Below, in pieces: positions 35,119 through 43,376 of a stretch of DNA of 64,000 nucleotides; the first letter of the stretch is position 1; each line of letters begins with the position of its first letter. Under the pieces are notes generated by a model. It saw only the letters and a list, made by a program, of their open reading frames with translations, had not been told where the DNA came from and searched no databases. A program made the position numbers and the translations under genes. The stretch comes from Sphingomonas koreensis (lineage in GTDB: Bacteria > Pseudomonadota > Alphaproteobacteria > Sphingomonadales > Sphingomonadaceae): contig NZ_PGEN01000001.1 in the NCBI RefSeq assembly GCF_002797435.1, positions 3,222,501-3,286,500 on the forward strand, given 5' to 3'.

Positions 35119-36969
35119 ATGTGCGGTATTGCTGGCGTTGCGAGCAGGCATGAGCTGCCCCGGTCGGGGTGGCTGGGCGATGCCGTCGGCGCGCTGCACC
35201 ACCGCGGCCCGGACGATACCGGGCAATGGTGGTCGCCCGACGGCCGGGTCGGGCTGGCCCAGGCGCGGCTCGCGATCATCGATCTGTCGCCGGGCGGTCA
35301 CCAGCCGATGCACCGCGAGGCCGATCGGCTGAGCGTCGTGTTCAACGGCGAGATCTACAATTTCAGGGACCTGCGCGCTGAGCTCGAAGGGCTCGGCCAC
35401 GTCTTCCGCTCGCACAGCGATACCGAGGTGCTGCTCGCCGCCTATGCCCAATGGGGGATCGGCTGCCTCACCCGTCTCAACGGCATGTTCGCCTTCGCGA
35501 TCTTCGACGCGCGCGCGAACAAGGTCTATTTCGCGCGCGATCGTGCGGGCGAGAAGCCGCTCTTCTACCACGCCGCGAACGGCACCATCCATTTCGCGTC
35601 CGAGCTCAAGACGCTGCTCGCCGATCCGACGCTGCCGCGGGTGATCGATCCGGCCGCGCTCGATGGCTATCTGCTCACCGGCTATGTCCCTGGCGACGGC
35701 TGCATCCTCGCCGGCTACCGCAAGCTGCCGCCTGGGCATGCGATGGAGCTCGATCTGTCGAGCGGCGCGCATCGCGTGTGGCGCTACTGGAATCTGCCCG
35801 ATTATGCCCCGGTCGAAGATGACGATGCCGGACTGCTCGGCGAGCTCGAAGCGCTGCTCGAGGACGCGGTCGGGCGTCAGCTGGTCGCCGACGTGCCGGT
35901 CGGCGTGCTGCTCAGCGGCGGGGTGGATTCGAGCCTGATCACCGCGATGGCGGTGCGCAACGCCGCCAAGGTGCGCACCTTCACCATCGGCTTCGCCGGT
36001 GCCGGGCCGCTCAACGAGATCGAGCATGCGCGCCTGATCGCCGATCATTTCGGCACCGAGCAGGTCGAGCTGATGGCCGAGCCGACGGTGGCGGAGCTGC
36101 TGCCGCGCCTCGCCGCGCAGTTCGACGAGCCGATGGCCGATTCCTCGATGTTCCCGACCTTCATGGTCAGCGAGTTGGTGCGCCAGCACTGCACCGTCGC
36201 GCTCGGCGGGGACGGCGGCGACGAGCTGTTCGGCGGCTATGGACATTACAGCCAGTTGCTCGCCCTGCGTGCGAAGGTTGGCGCGGTCCCGGGCCCGCTG
36301 CGCAGCCTCGCCGCGCGTACCGCGGAAACGTTGCTACCGCTGGGCTTCCGCGGCCGCAACTGGCTCAAGGGGCTCGACGTCGATTTCCGCCACGGGCTGC
36401 CGCTGCCGTCGGGCTTCTTCGACGCGGCGTCGCGCCGCAAGCTATTGGGCGGCGCGCACCCGATTACCGCCGAGGCGGACTATCGCAGCCGCATCCCGGC
36501 GATGGACGACCTGCTCCAGCGCGCTACGCGAACCGATTTCGGGACCTATCTGTCTGAGGACATCCTGGTGAAGGTCGATCGCACGAGCATGCTCACCTCG
36601 CTCGAGGTGCGCGCGCCGTTCCTCGATCACCGGCTGATCGAGTTCGCGTTCGGCAAGGTGCCGTCGCGGCTCAAGGCGACCGCGTCGGACAAGAAGATCC
36701 TGCTCAAGCAACTCGCCGCCAGGGTGTTGCCCCCGCAATTCGATCGCCAGCGCAAGCAGGGCTTCTCGATCCCGCTCGCCGACTGGCTCAAGGCCGGGCC
36801 GTTCCGCGAGATGTTCTGGTCGGTGCTCACCGATTGCGACTGCCTGTTCGACCGGCGCGCGGTGCAGGCGCTGCTCGACGGGCAGGACGCGGGCCGCAGC
36901 AACGGTGACCGGCTGTTCGCGCTCGCTCAGTTCGAGCTGTGGCGCCGTGCCTATGGGATCGGCGGCTGA
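35119..36969 (+). CDS. asnB: AsnB-like glutamine-dependent amidotransferase, copy 1
   Basis: 616 residues. N-terminal class II glutaminase domain starts with the nucleophile Cys2 (MCGIAGVAS); the ATP-pyrophosphatase loop LLSGGVDSSLITAM follows at about residue 270. The full two-domain length and intact motifs indicate an active enzyme. In polysaccharide loci such AsnB paralogues amidate the carboxyl group of uronic acids (WbpS-type role) rather than making asparagine. With several uronic acids predicted here, uronamide formation is the likely job. Seven bases separate it from the GT4 gene upstream. Confidence 0.88.
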   Translation: MCGIAGVASRHELPRSGWLGDAVGALHHRGPDDTGQWWSPDGRVGLAQARLAIIDLSPGGHQPMHREADRLSVVFNGEIYNFRDLRAELEGLGHVFRSHSDTEVLLAAYAQWGIGCLTRLNGMFAFAIFDARANKVYFARDRAGEKPLFYHAANGTIHFASELKTLLADPTLPRVIDPAALDGYLLTGYVPGDGCILAGYRKLPPGHAMELDLSSGAHRVWRYWNLPDYAPVEDDDAGLLGELEALLEDAVGRQLVADVPVGVLLSGGVDSSLITAMAVRNAAKVRTFTIGFAGAGPLNEIEHARLIADHFGTEQVELMAEPTVAELLPRLAAQFDEPMADSSMFPTFMVSELVRQHCTVALGGDGGDELFGGYGHYSQLLALRAKVGAVPGPLRSLAARTAETLLPLGFRGRNWLKGLDVDFRHGLPLPSGFFDAASRRKLLGGAHPITAEADYRSRIPAMDDLLQRATRTDFGTYLSEDILVKVDRTSMLTSLEVRAPFLDHRLIEFAFGKVPSRLKATASDKKILLKQLAARVLPPQFDRQRKQGFSIPLADWLKAGPFREMFWSVLTDCDCLFDRRAVQALLDGQDAGRSNGDRLFALAQFELWRRAYGIGG

Positions 36970-36970
36970 G

Positions 36971-38107
36971 ATGATCCTGGGCATCAACGCCTCGCGGGCG
37001 CGGTCGGGCGGCGCACGGGCGCACCTGATCAACCTGCTCGAAGCCGCCACGCCGGAGGCGTTCGGCTTCACCCGCATCCATGTCTGGGCGCCGGCCGATT
37101 TGTGCGCGCTGCTGCCCCGGCGCGATTGGCTCTTCATCCATTCGCCGCCGACGCTGCAACGCGCGCTCCCGGCTCAGCTGTGGTGGGAGCTGCGCACGCT
37201 CCCGCGGCTGCTGGCCGAGGTGAAGGCGGACATCCTGTTCAACGTCGATGCCGGCAGCGTCGCTGAATATCATCCGGCGGTGACGATGAGCCAGGACATG
37301 CTGTCCTATGAGCCGGGGGAGGTCGACCGTTACCCGATCTGGCGCCCGCTCAAGCTGCGCATCCTCGCGCTGCGCTACGTGCAGAATCGTTCACTGCGCA
37401 TGGCACAGGGAGCAATTTTCCTCACCCATTATGCCGGTGACGTGATCCAGGCCTATTGCGGCAAGCTCTCCAACGTCACCTATATCGCGCACGGCCTGTC
37501 GGACGCGTTTCGCTATGATGCGCCCAAGGACGCGCTGTTGCACCGGCCGATCCGCTGCGTCTATGTCTCGCCGGTCTGGGCGTTCAAGCATCAGTGGCAT
37601 GTGGTGGAGGCGATTGCGCAGTTGCGCGCCGCCGGGCGTGACGTCACGCTGACCCTGGTCGGCGGCGGCGACGAGGCCGACATCGCGCGGCTCGAGCGGC
37701 AGATCGCCCAGTCCGATCCTGACGGGCGCTTCGTTGAGCGGATCGGCCATGTCGATCCCGCGCAGCTGCCTGGCCTGATCCGCGATTCCGACCTCTATCT
37801 GTTCGCGTCGAGCTGCGAGAATCTGCCGATCACCCTGCTTGAGGGCATGGGTTGCGGCATCCCCATCGCCTGCTCGGATCGCGGCCCGATGCCCGAGGTG
37901 CTGCAGGATGGCGGGGTCTATTTCGATCCTACCGACCCGGCGTCGATCGCCGCGGCGGTGGCCCGGCTGATCGAGGATCCGGCAATCCGCAGCCAGTCGG
38001 TGGCGCGGGCGATGGCGTTGGCCGCGGGCTATAGCTGGGATCGCTGTGCGCACGAGACGCTGGACTTCCTGGCCAAGGTCGCGCGCAATCACGGGAGCAA
38101 CGGCTGA
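36971..38107 (+). CDS. Glycosyltransferase family 4
   Basis: 378 residues. MILGINASRARSGGARAHLINLLEAA at the N-terminus and CVYVSPVWAFKHQWHVVEAIAQL, TLTLVGGGDEA, LFASSCENLPITLLEGMGCGIPIACSDRGPMPEVLQDGG in the donor-binding half, with E-N-L-P and E-G-M motifs. Start ATG 36971 comes one base after the AsnB stop; the stop overlaps the second AsnB gene (TGATG). Sandwiched between the two amidotransferase genes, so it may handle a uronamide donor or acceptor. Confidence 0.88.
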   Translation: MILGINASRARSGGARAHLINLLEAATPEAFGFTRIHVWAPADLCALLPRRDWLFIHSPPTLQRALPAQLWWELRTLPRLLAEVKADILFNVDAGSVAEYHPAVTMSQDMLSYEPGEVDRYPIWRPLKLRILALRYVQNRSLRMAQGAIFLTHYAGDVIQAYCGKLSNVTYIAHGLSDAFRYDAPKDALLHRPIRCVYVSPVWAFKHQWHVVEAIAQLRAAGRDVTLTLVGGGDEADIARLERQIAQSDPDGRFVERIGHVDPAQLPGLIRDSDLYLFASSCENLPITLLEGMGCGIPIACSDRGPMPEVLQDGGVYFDPTDPASIAAAVARLIEDPAIRSQSVARAMALAAGYSWDRCAHETLDFLAKVARNHGSNG

Positions 38108-40002
38108 TGTGCGGGATCGTGGCCATTTCGGCGCCCGACGCGCGCCGCTTTTCGCTCGATGCGACGCTCGACGTCATCGCGCATCGCGGCCCCGACGATC
38201 GCGGCAGCCATGTCAGTGACGGTGGCGACGCCGCACTCGGGCAGAACCGCCTCTCGATCATCGACCTGTCCTGCGCCGGTCACCAGCCGATGTGGGATCA
38301 CAGCCGCCGCTATGTGATCAGTTACAATGGCGAGACCTATAATTTCGCGGCATTGCGCGCCGAACTCGAAGCGCGCCACGGCGCGATTCCCTGGACCGGA
38401 AGCTCCGACACCGAGGTGGTGATCGAGGGTTTTGCGCGTGAGGGCATTCCGTTCCTCGACAAGCTCAACGGCATCTTCGCGCTGGCGATCTACGACACCG
38501 CCGACCAGGTGATGCACGTGCTGCGCGACCCGCTCGGCATCAAGCCGCTGGTCGCGACCGAGCAGCATGGCGGCATCTTCTTCTGTTCGGAAATCAAGGG
38601 GCTGCTGACGCTGCCTGCGTTGCAGCGCACGCTACGCCGCGAGTCGCTCGCCGAGCAGCTCGCCTTCATGTACGTGCCTGAGCCGCACACGCTCTATCAC
38701 GAGTTCCACAAGGTTGAGCCGGGGGTGTGCTTCACCTATCGTGCCGGCAAGCTGCTCGCCCGCACGCCCTTGTTCGCCTGGCTCAACAACGCCCAGCCGA
38801 TCACGGGCGAGGCCGAGGCGATCGAGGCGCTGCGCCACGCCTTCACCGCGGCGGTCGACCGGCAAGTGGTGGCCGATGTGCCGGTGTCGCTGTTTCTCAG
38901 CGGCGGGCTCGATTCCTCGGCGGTGGCGGATCAGGCGGTGCGCTCGGGCGCGAGCATCCACGATGCCTATACGATCGCGTTCAGCGATGCCGATCGCAGC
39001 CTCGACGCGCAGAGCGACGATCTTCATTACGCGCAGATCATGGCCGACCGGCTCGGTATTGACCTCAAGGTGATCGAGGCGGACAGCGATTTCCTGTCGA
39101 TGCTGCCCGATCTCGCCGGCTTCATGGAGGACGGTTTTTCCGATCCGGCGGCGATCAACACCTGGCTGATCTGCGCGGGCGCGCGGAAGCAGGGGATCAA
39201 GGTGATGCTGTCGGGGCAGGGCGCCGACGAGTTCCTCGGTGGCTATCGCCGCTATTTCGCCGAACGCGCATTGCAGCGGATGCCGGGGTTCGTGCGCAGC
39301 GCGCTGTCGGCGACCTCGGGAATGTTGCCGGCCAATCTGCCGGGCAAGTTCAACGCGCTCAATCGCCGCTTCAAGCGCTTCGCCAACCTCGCAGCGCAGC
39401 CGCCGCGGGACCGCATCCTCGGCATGTACAGCTGGGCGACGCCGGCGACGATCGGCGGGCTGTTCGCGGCCCCGCTCGCCTCGCATCCCGGCGAGCAGTT
39501 CCAGGCGCTGCTCGACGGGCTGCCGCCGGGGGACTGTGTCGACACGCTGATGGCGATCGACCGACAGTACGACCTGCTCTCGCTCAACCTCACCTATACC
39601 GATCGGATGAGCATGGCGGTGGGCGTGGAGGCGCGCGTGCCGTTCCTCGATTTCGATCTGGTGCGGGTGATGAACGCGATCCCCGCCAGCCTCAAGGTCA
39701 AGGGGCGGCAGGGCAAGTACATCTTCAAGAAGGCGATGGAGCCGCAGCTCCCGCACGAGATCATCTACCGGTCCAAGGCGGGATTCGGGCTGCCCATCCG
39801 CGCCTGGATGGACAAACGCAACGATCTGCTCAACCGCTATCTCAACCGCGCGCGGATCGAGGCGCAGGGAATTTTCAATGCCGATGCGATCGAGCGTATC
39901 CGTGGCGAGCAGGCGGCCGGTGCCGCCGATCACGCGAATACGCTGCTGACGCTGCTGACGCAGCAGATCAGCCTCGAGAAGCTCGGCGCGAGTGCAACAT
40001 GA
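38107..40002 (+). CDS. asnB: AsnB-like glutamine-dependent amidotransferase, copy 2
   Basis: 631 residues with Cys2 (MCGIVAIS), RGPDDRG, SYNGETYN, and the PP-loop SLFLSGGLDSSAVADQA near residue 260; a YxxxxxRMSMAVGVEARVPFLD stretch follows. Same architecture as the first copy but clearly diverged in the C-terminal half, so the two probably act on different uronic acids. A 35-base gap then separates it from the methyltransferase gene. Confidence 0.88.
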   Translation: MCGIVAISAPDARRFSLDATLDVIAHRGPDDRGSHVSDGGDAALGQNRLSIIDLSCAGHQPMWDHSRRYVISYNGETYNFAALRAELEARHGAIPWTGSSDTEVVIEGFAREGIPFLDKLNGIFALAIYDTADQVMHVLRDPLGIKPLVATEQHGGIFFCSEIKGLLTLPALQRTLRRESLAEQLAFMYVPEPHTLYHEFHKVEPGVCFTYRAGKLLARTPLFAWLNNAQPITGEAEAIEALRHAFTAAVDRQVVADVPVSLFLSGGLDSSAVADQAVRSGASIHDAYTIAFSDADRSLDAQSDDLHYAQIMADRLGIDLKVIEADSDFLSMLPDLAGFMEDGFSDPAAINTWLICAGARKQGIKVMLSGQGADEFLGGYRRYFAERALQRMPGFVRSALSATSGMLPANLPGKFNALNRRFKRFANLAAQPPRDRILGMYSWATPATIGGLFAAPLASHPGEQFQALLDGLPPGDCVDTLMAIDRQYDLLSLNLTYTDRMSMAVGVEARVPFLDFDLVRVMNAIPASLKVKGRQGKYIFKKAMEPQLPHEIIYRSKAGFGLPIRAWMDKRNDLLNRYLNRARIEAQGIFNADAIERIRGEQAAGAADHANTLLTLLTQQISLEKLGASAT

Positions 40003-40037
40003 GTGAAGACGCGTAACCCATTACCAGGGGACCGGCT

Positions 40038-40853
40038 ATGAACGAAGTGGCCAAGCAAGACGTCAAGGATTTCTGGAATGCCGCGTCCTGCGGCGAGGAC
40101 CTGTTCTTGCCGAGCCAGGACGCCGAAGGCTATCGCGCCGAGGCCAAGATGCGGTACGAACTCGAACCCTATATCCTCCCCTTCGGCGCGTTCGAGACCG
40201 CCAAGGGGCAGAAGGTGCTGGAAATCGGCGTGGGGCTGGGGTCGGATCACCAGCGCTTTGCCGAGGCCGGCGCGGATCTCACCGGTATCGATTTGACCGA
40301 ACGCGCGATCGAGCATACCCGGCATCGTCTCGGGCTGTTCGGCCTCACCTCGACCCTCGAGACCGGTGATGCCGAAAATCTGGGCTTCGCCGACGACAGC
40401 TTCGACGTCGTCTATTCCTGGGGCGTGCTCCACCACAGCCCCGACACACCCAAGGCGATCGCCGAGGTGCATCGCGTACTCAAGCCCGGCGGCGAGGCGC
40501 GCATCATGATCTACTATAAATGGAGCATCATCGGGCTGATGCTGTGGACTCGCTACGGCCTGCTGCGGGGACGGCCCTGGACCGGCCTGACCGAGATTTA
40601 TTCGCGCTATCTCGAGAGCCCGGGAACCAAGGCGTACAGCTATGCCGAGGCACGCGTCCTGTTCGCGATGTTCGAGACGGTCGACATCAGCACCGTTCTG
40701 ACGCATGGCGACCTGCTCGAATCCGAAGCGGGCCAGCGGCATCGCGGCACGGCGCTGAACCTCGCCCGGGCCTTCTGGCCGCGTCCGCTCATTCGTACCT
40801 TCCTGCCCCGTTCGGGGCTGTTCATGCTGATCAAGGCCCGAAAGCAAGGCTGA
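40038..40853 (+). CDS. Class I SAM-dependent methyltransferase
   Basis: 271 residues; SAM motif KVLEIGVGLGSDHQRFAEAG (about 61-80), LTGIDLTERAIEHT, SFDVVYSWGVLHHSPDTP and RVLKPGGEARIMIYYKW. The WGVLHHSP form is common among methyltransferases of lipid-linked or ubiquinone type. A C-terminal stretch with basic and hydrophobic residues could touch the membrane. Substrate probably a sugar of the repeat unit. Overlaps the WbpG-type gene in TGATG. Confidence 0.87.
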   Translation: MNEVAKQDVKDFWNAASCGEDLFLPSQDAEGYRAEAKMRYELEPYILPFGAFETAKGQKVLEIGVGLGSDHQRFAEAGADLTGIDLTERAIEHTRHRLGLFGLTSTLETGDAENLGFADDSFDVVYSWGVLHHSPDTPKAIAEVHRVLKPGGEARIMIYYKWSIIGLMLWTRYGLLRGRPWTGLTEIYSRYLESPGTKAYSYAEARVLFAMFETVDISTVLTHGDLLESEAGQRHRGTALNLARAFWPRPLIRTFLPRSGLFMLIKARKQG

Positions 40854-41983
40854 TGGAAATGACCGTCTGTACCAACTGTGTCATGGATACGACCGATCCC
40901 AAGATCGTCTTCGACGAGAAGGGGGTGTGCGACCATTGCCACACCTATTACGACCATACCCTGCCCAACTGGCACACCGACGAGCGCGGGCAGAAGAAGC
41001 TCGACGAGATGGTCGACCGCATCCGCAAGGAGGGCAAGGGCGGGGATTTCGACTGCATCATCGGCATGAGCGGCGGGATCGACAGCTCGTATCTCGTCTA
41101 TGTCGCCAAGGAGAAACTCGGCCTGCGTCCGCTGGTGTTCCATGTCGATGCCGGCTGGAATACCCAGATCGCGGTCAACAATATCGAGAAGATCGTCGAT
41201 GGCCTCGGCCTCGACCTCTATACGGAAGTGATCAACTGGGAGGAGATGAAGGATCTCCAGCTCGCCTTCTTCAAGTCGGGCGTCAGCCATGTCGATGCGC
41301 CGCAGGACTATTCCTTCTTCGCGACGATGTACCAGTTCGCGACCAAGTATAACGTCAAGACGATCCTCACCGGGGCGAACCTGTCGACCGAATGCGTGCG
41401 CAACCCGGTCGACTGGATGTACTATCAGTCGGATACGGCGCAGCTGCGCGACATCCACCGCCAGTTCGGCAGCCGCCCGCTCAAGACCTTCCCGATCACC
41501 TCGATCCTGTGGCACAAATTCTATCTGCCCTATTTCAAGGGCATCAAAGTCGAGAAGCCGCTCAACAACGTCCCCTATATCAAGGACGAGGCGGTGAAAC
41601 TGCTGACCGAGCGTTTCGGCTGGCAGCCCTATCCGCAGAAGCATTTCGAATCGCGCATGACGCGCTTCTATGAGGGCTATTGGCTGCCCACCAAGTTCGG
41701 CTACGACACGCGCAAGGTGCAATATTCCAGCCTGATCCTGACCGGTCAGATGACGCGGGAAGAGGCGCTGGAGCGGCTCAAGAAGCCCGCCTATGACGAA
41801 GAGACGATCCACCAGGATTTCGAGTATATCGCGACCAAGCTCGGCATCACCGTCGCCGAGCTGCAGGGCTATCTCGAAGCGCCGAACAAGACCTATCGCG
41901 ATTACAAGAACCAGGCCTGGGTCTACAATATCGGCTCCAACGTCATGAAGGCGCTGGGGATGGAAGTCGGGGGTAAGCGTTGA
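40853..41983 (+). CDS. wbpG: N-acetyl-sugar amidotransferase (WbpG/PseA/LegG family)
   Basis: 376 residues. An N-terminal Cys cluster (CTNCVMD near 6-12 and CDHCHTYY near 26-33) probably binds zinc; the ATP-pyrophosphatase loop is GMSGGIDSSYLVY near residue 73, and NLSTECVRNP follows. WbpG uses ammonia from HisH/HisF-type partners to turn an acetamido group into an acetamidino group of 2,3-diacetamido mannuronate or related nonulosonic sugars. The dedicated HisH and HisF paralogues come next with overlapping codons, which supports the role. Confidence 0.93.
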   Translation: MEMTVCTNCVMDTTDPKIVFDEKGVCDHCHTYYDHTLPNWHTDERGQKKLDEMVDRIRKEGKGGDFDCIIGMSGGIDSSYLVYVAKEKLGLRPLVFHVDAGWNTQIAVNNIEKIVDGLGLDLYTEVINWEEMKDLQLAFFKSGVSHVDAPQDYSFFATMYQFATKYNVKTILTGANLSTECVRNPVDWMYYQSDTAQLRDIHRQFGSRPLKTFPITSILWHKFYLPYFKGIKVEKPLNNVPYIKDEAVKLLTERFGWQPYPQKHFESRMTRFYEGYWLPTKFGYDTRKVQYSSLILTGQMTREEALERLKKPAYDEETIHQDFEYIATKLGITVAELQGYLEAPNKTYRDYKNQAWVYNIGSNVMKALGMEVGGKR

Positions 41984-42594
41984 TCACGATTGCTGACTAT
42001 GGGCTCGGCAACATCCGCGCCTTCGTCAACATTTACAAGAAGCTGAACATCGACGTCGCGGTCGCGCAGACCGCGGCTGAGCTAGAGCTCGCGTCGCGGA
42101 TCATCTTGCCCGGCGTCGGGGCGTTCGACTGGGCGATGGCGCGGCTCAACGCGTCGGGCCTGCGCGACACGCTCGACGAGCTGGTGCTGGGCCGCAAGCT
42201 GCCCGTGTTCGGGGTGTGCGTCGGCATGCAGATGATGTGCAAGCGGAGCGACGAGGGTGAGCTCCCCGGCCTCGGCTGGCTCGATGCCGAGGTGGTGCGC
42301 TTCGACGTGGGCGAGGGCAGCCGCCAGGGCCTGCAGCTCCCGCATATGGGCTGGAACGACGTCGCGCCGGTCGCAACCGACAGCCTGTTCGAAGGTCTCG
42401 ACGACTGGCGCTGCTATTTCCTGCATTCCTACTATGTCCGGCCGATCGATCCCGCGATCACGCTGGCGCAGACCAACTATGGCGGGCTGTTCACCAGCGC
42501 GGTGCGTTCGGGCAATGTCTGCGCGACGCAGTTCCATCCCGAGAAGAGCCATGGCTGGGGCGTTGCGCTGCTGCGCAACTTCGCGGTGAACTGA
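41980..42594 (+). CDS. hisH: HisH-type glutaminase subunit for sugar amidination
   Basis: 204 residues, class I glutamine amidotransferase. Nucleophile Cys in FGVCVGMQMM near residue 84, catalytic His-Glu in QFHPEKSHGWG near 186, plus oxyanion region LPGVGAFDWA. Releases ammonia from glutamine. Start is TTG 41980 overlapping the previous stop. Position between wbpG and a HisF paralogue, with no other histidine genes, indicates it serves the amidotransferase rather than histidine synthesis. Confidence 0.92.
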   Translation: MITIADYGLGNIRAFVNIYKKLNIDVAVAQTAAELELASRIILPGVGAFDWAMARLNASGLRDTLDELVLGRKLPVFGVCVGMQMMCKRSDEGELPGLGWLDAEVVRFDVGEGSRQGLQLPHMGWNDVAPVATDSLFEGLDDWRCYFLHSYYVRPIDPAITLAQTNYGGLFTSAVRSGNVCATQFHPEKSHGWGVALLRNFAVN

Positions 42595-43376
42595 TGCTGC
42601 GGCCGCGCATCATCCCGTGCCTGCTCATCAAGGATGGCGGGCTGGTCAAGACCGTGAAGTTCGGCGACGCCAAATATGTCGGCGATCCGATCAACGCGGT
42701 GCGTATTTTCAACGAGAAGCAGGTCGACGAGTTGATCGTCGCGAACATTGACGCGACCGTCCACGGCAGGGAGCCGGATTACGCGGTGATCGCCAATCTC
42801 GCCGCCGAATGCCGCATGCCGCTCTGCTATTCGGGCGGGGTGCGCACCGCCGAGCAAGTCGATCGCATCATCAGCCTGGGCGTCGAGAAGGTCGGGATCA
42901 GCAGCGGCGCGATCGAGCGGCCGGAGATGATCAGCGAGGCGGCGCGGCGCGTCGGCGCGCAGAGCATCGTCGCGGTGATGGACGTCAAGCGCACCGGCCT
43001 GCTCAAGGGCTATGAGCTGGTGACGCACAACGGCACCCGCCGCACCGGTCTCAAGCCCGCCGATTGGGCGCGGAAGGCGCAGGAGCTGGGCGCGGGCGAG
43101 ATCCTGGTCAACTCGGTCGACCGCGACGGCGGGATGCAGGGCTATGACCTCGACCTCGCGCAGCAGGTGCGCAGCGCGGTCGGCGTGCCGATCACCGTGC
43201 TGGGCGGGGCGGGCAGCCTCGCCGATATCGAAGCCGTGCTGCGCCGTTTTGGCGTGATCGGCGTGAGCGCCGGCAGCCTGTTTGTCTTCAAGGGCAAATA
43301 TCGCGCGGTGCTGATCAACTATCCGGGCGGGGCCGAGAAGGATGCCCTGTTCGCCAATGCAATGAGGGCGACGTGA
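42594..43376 (+). CDS. hisF: HisF-type partner for sugar amidination
   Basis: 260 residues, TIM-barrel. The start reads MLRPRIIPCLLIKDGGLVKT. In histidine-pathway HisF this strand is IPCLDV with a catalytic Asp11; here Leu stands in that place, while the later Asp region (NSVDRDGG) is kept. VKFGDAKYVGDPINAVRIFNEKQVDEL matches WbpG-associated HisF paralogues. The barrel would act as an ammonia channel coupling HisH to WbpG. TGATG overlap with hisH; GTGA overlap with the next gene. Confidence 0.92.
   Translation: MLRPRIIPCLLIKDGGLVKTVKFGDAKYVGDPINAVRIFNEKQVDELIVANIDATVHGREPDYAVIANLAAECRMPLCYSGGVRTAEQVDRIISLGVEKVGISSGAIERPEMISEAARRVGAQSIVAVMDVKRTGLLKGYELVTHNGTRRTGLKPADWARKAQELGAGEILVNSVDRDGGMQGYDLDLAQQVRSAVGVPITVLGGAGSLADIEAVLRRFGVIGVSAGSLFVFKGKYRAVLINYPGGAEKDALFANAMRAT

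Noticed and set aside
34648..36246. A 532-codon open frame on the - strand
   Set aside because: Antisense to the GT4 and AsnB genes; no domain, composition typical of a shadow frame.
41980..43376. HisH and HisF as part of histidine biosynthesis
   Set aside because: No other his gene is nearby, HisF lacks the usual Asp, and both overlap a WbpG homologue.
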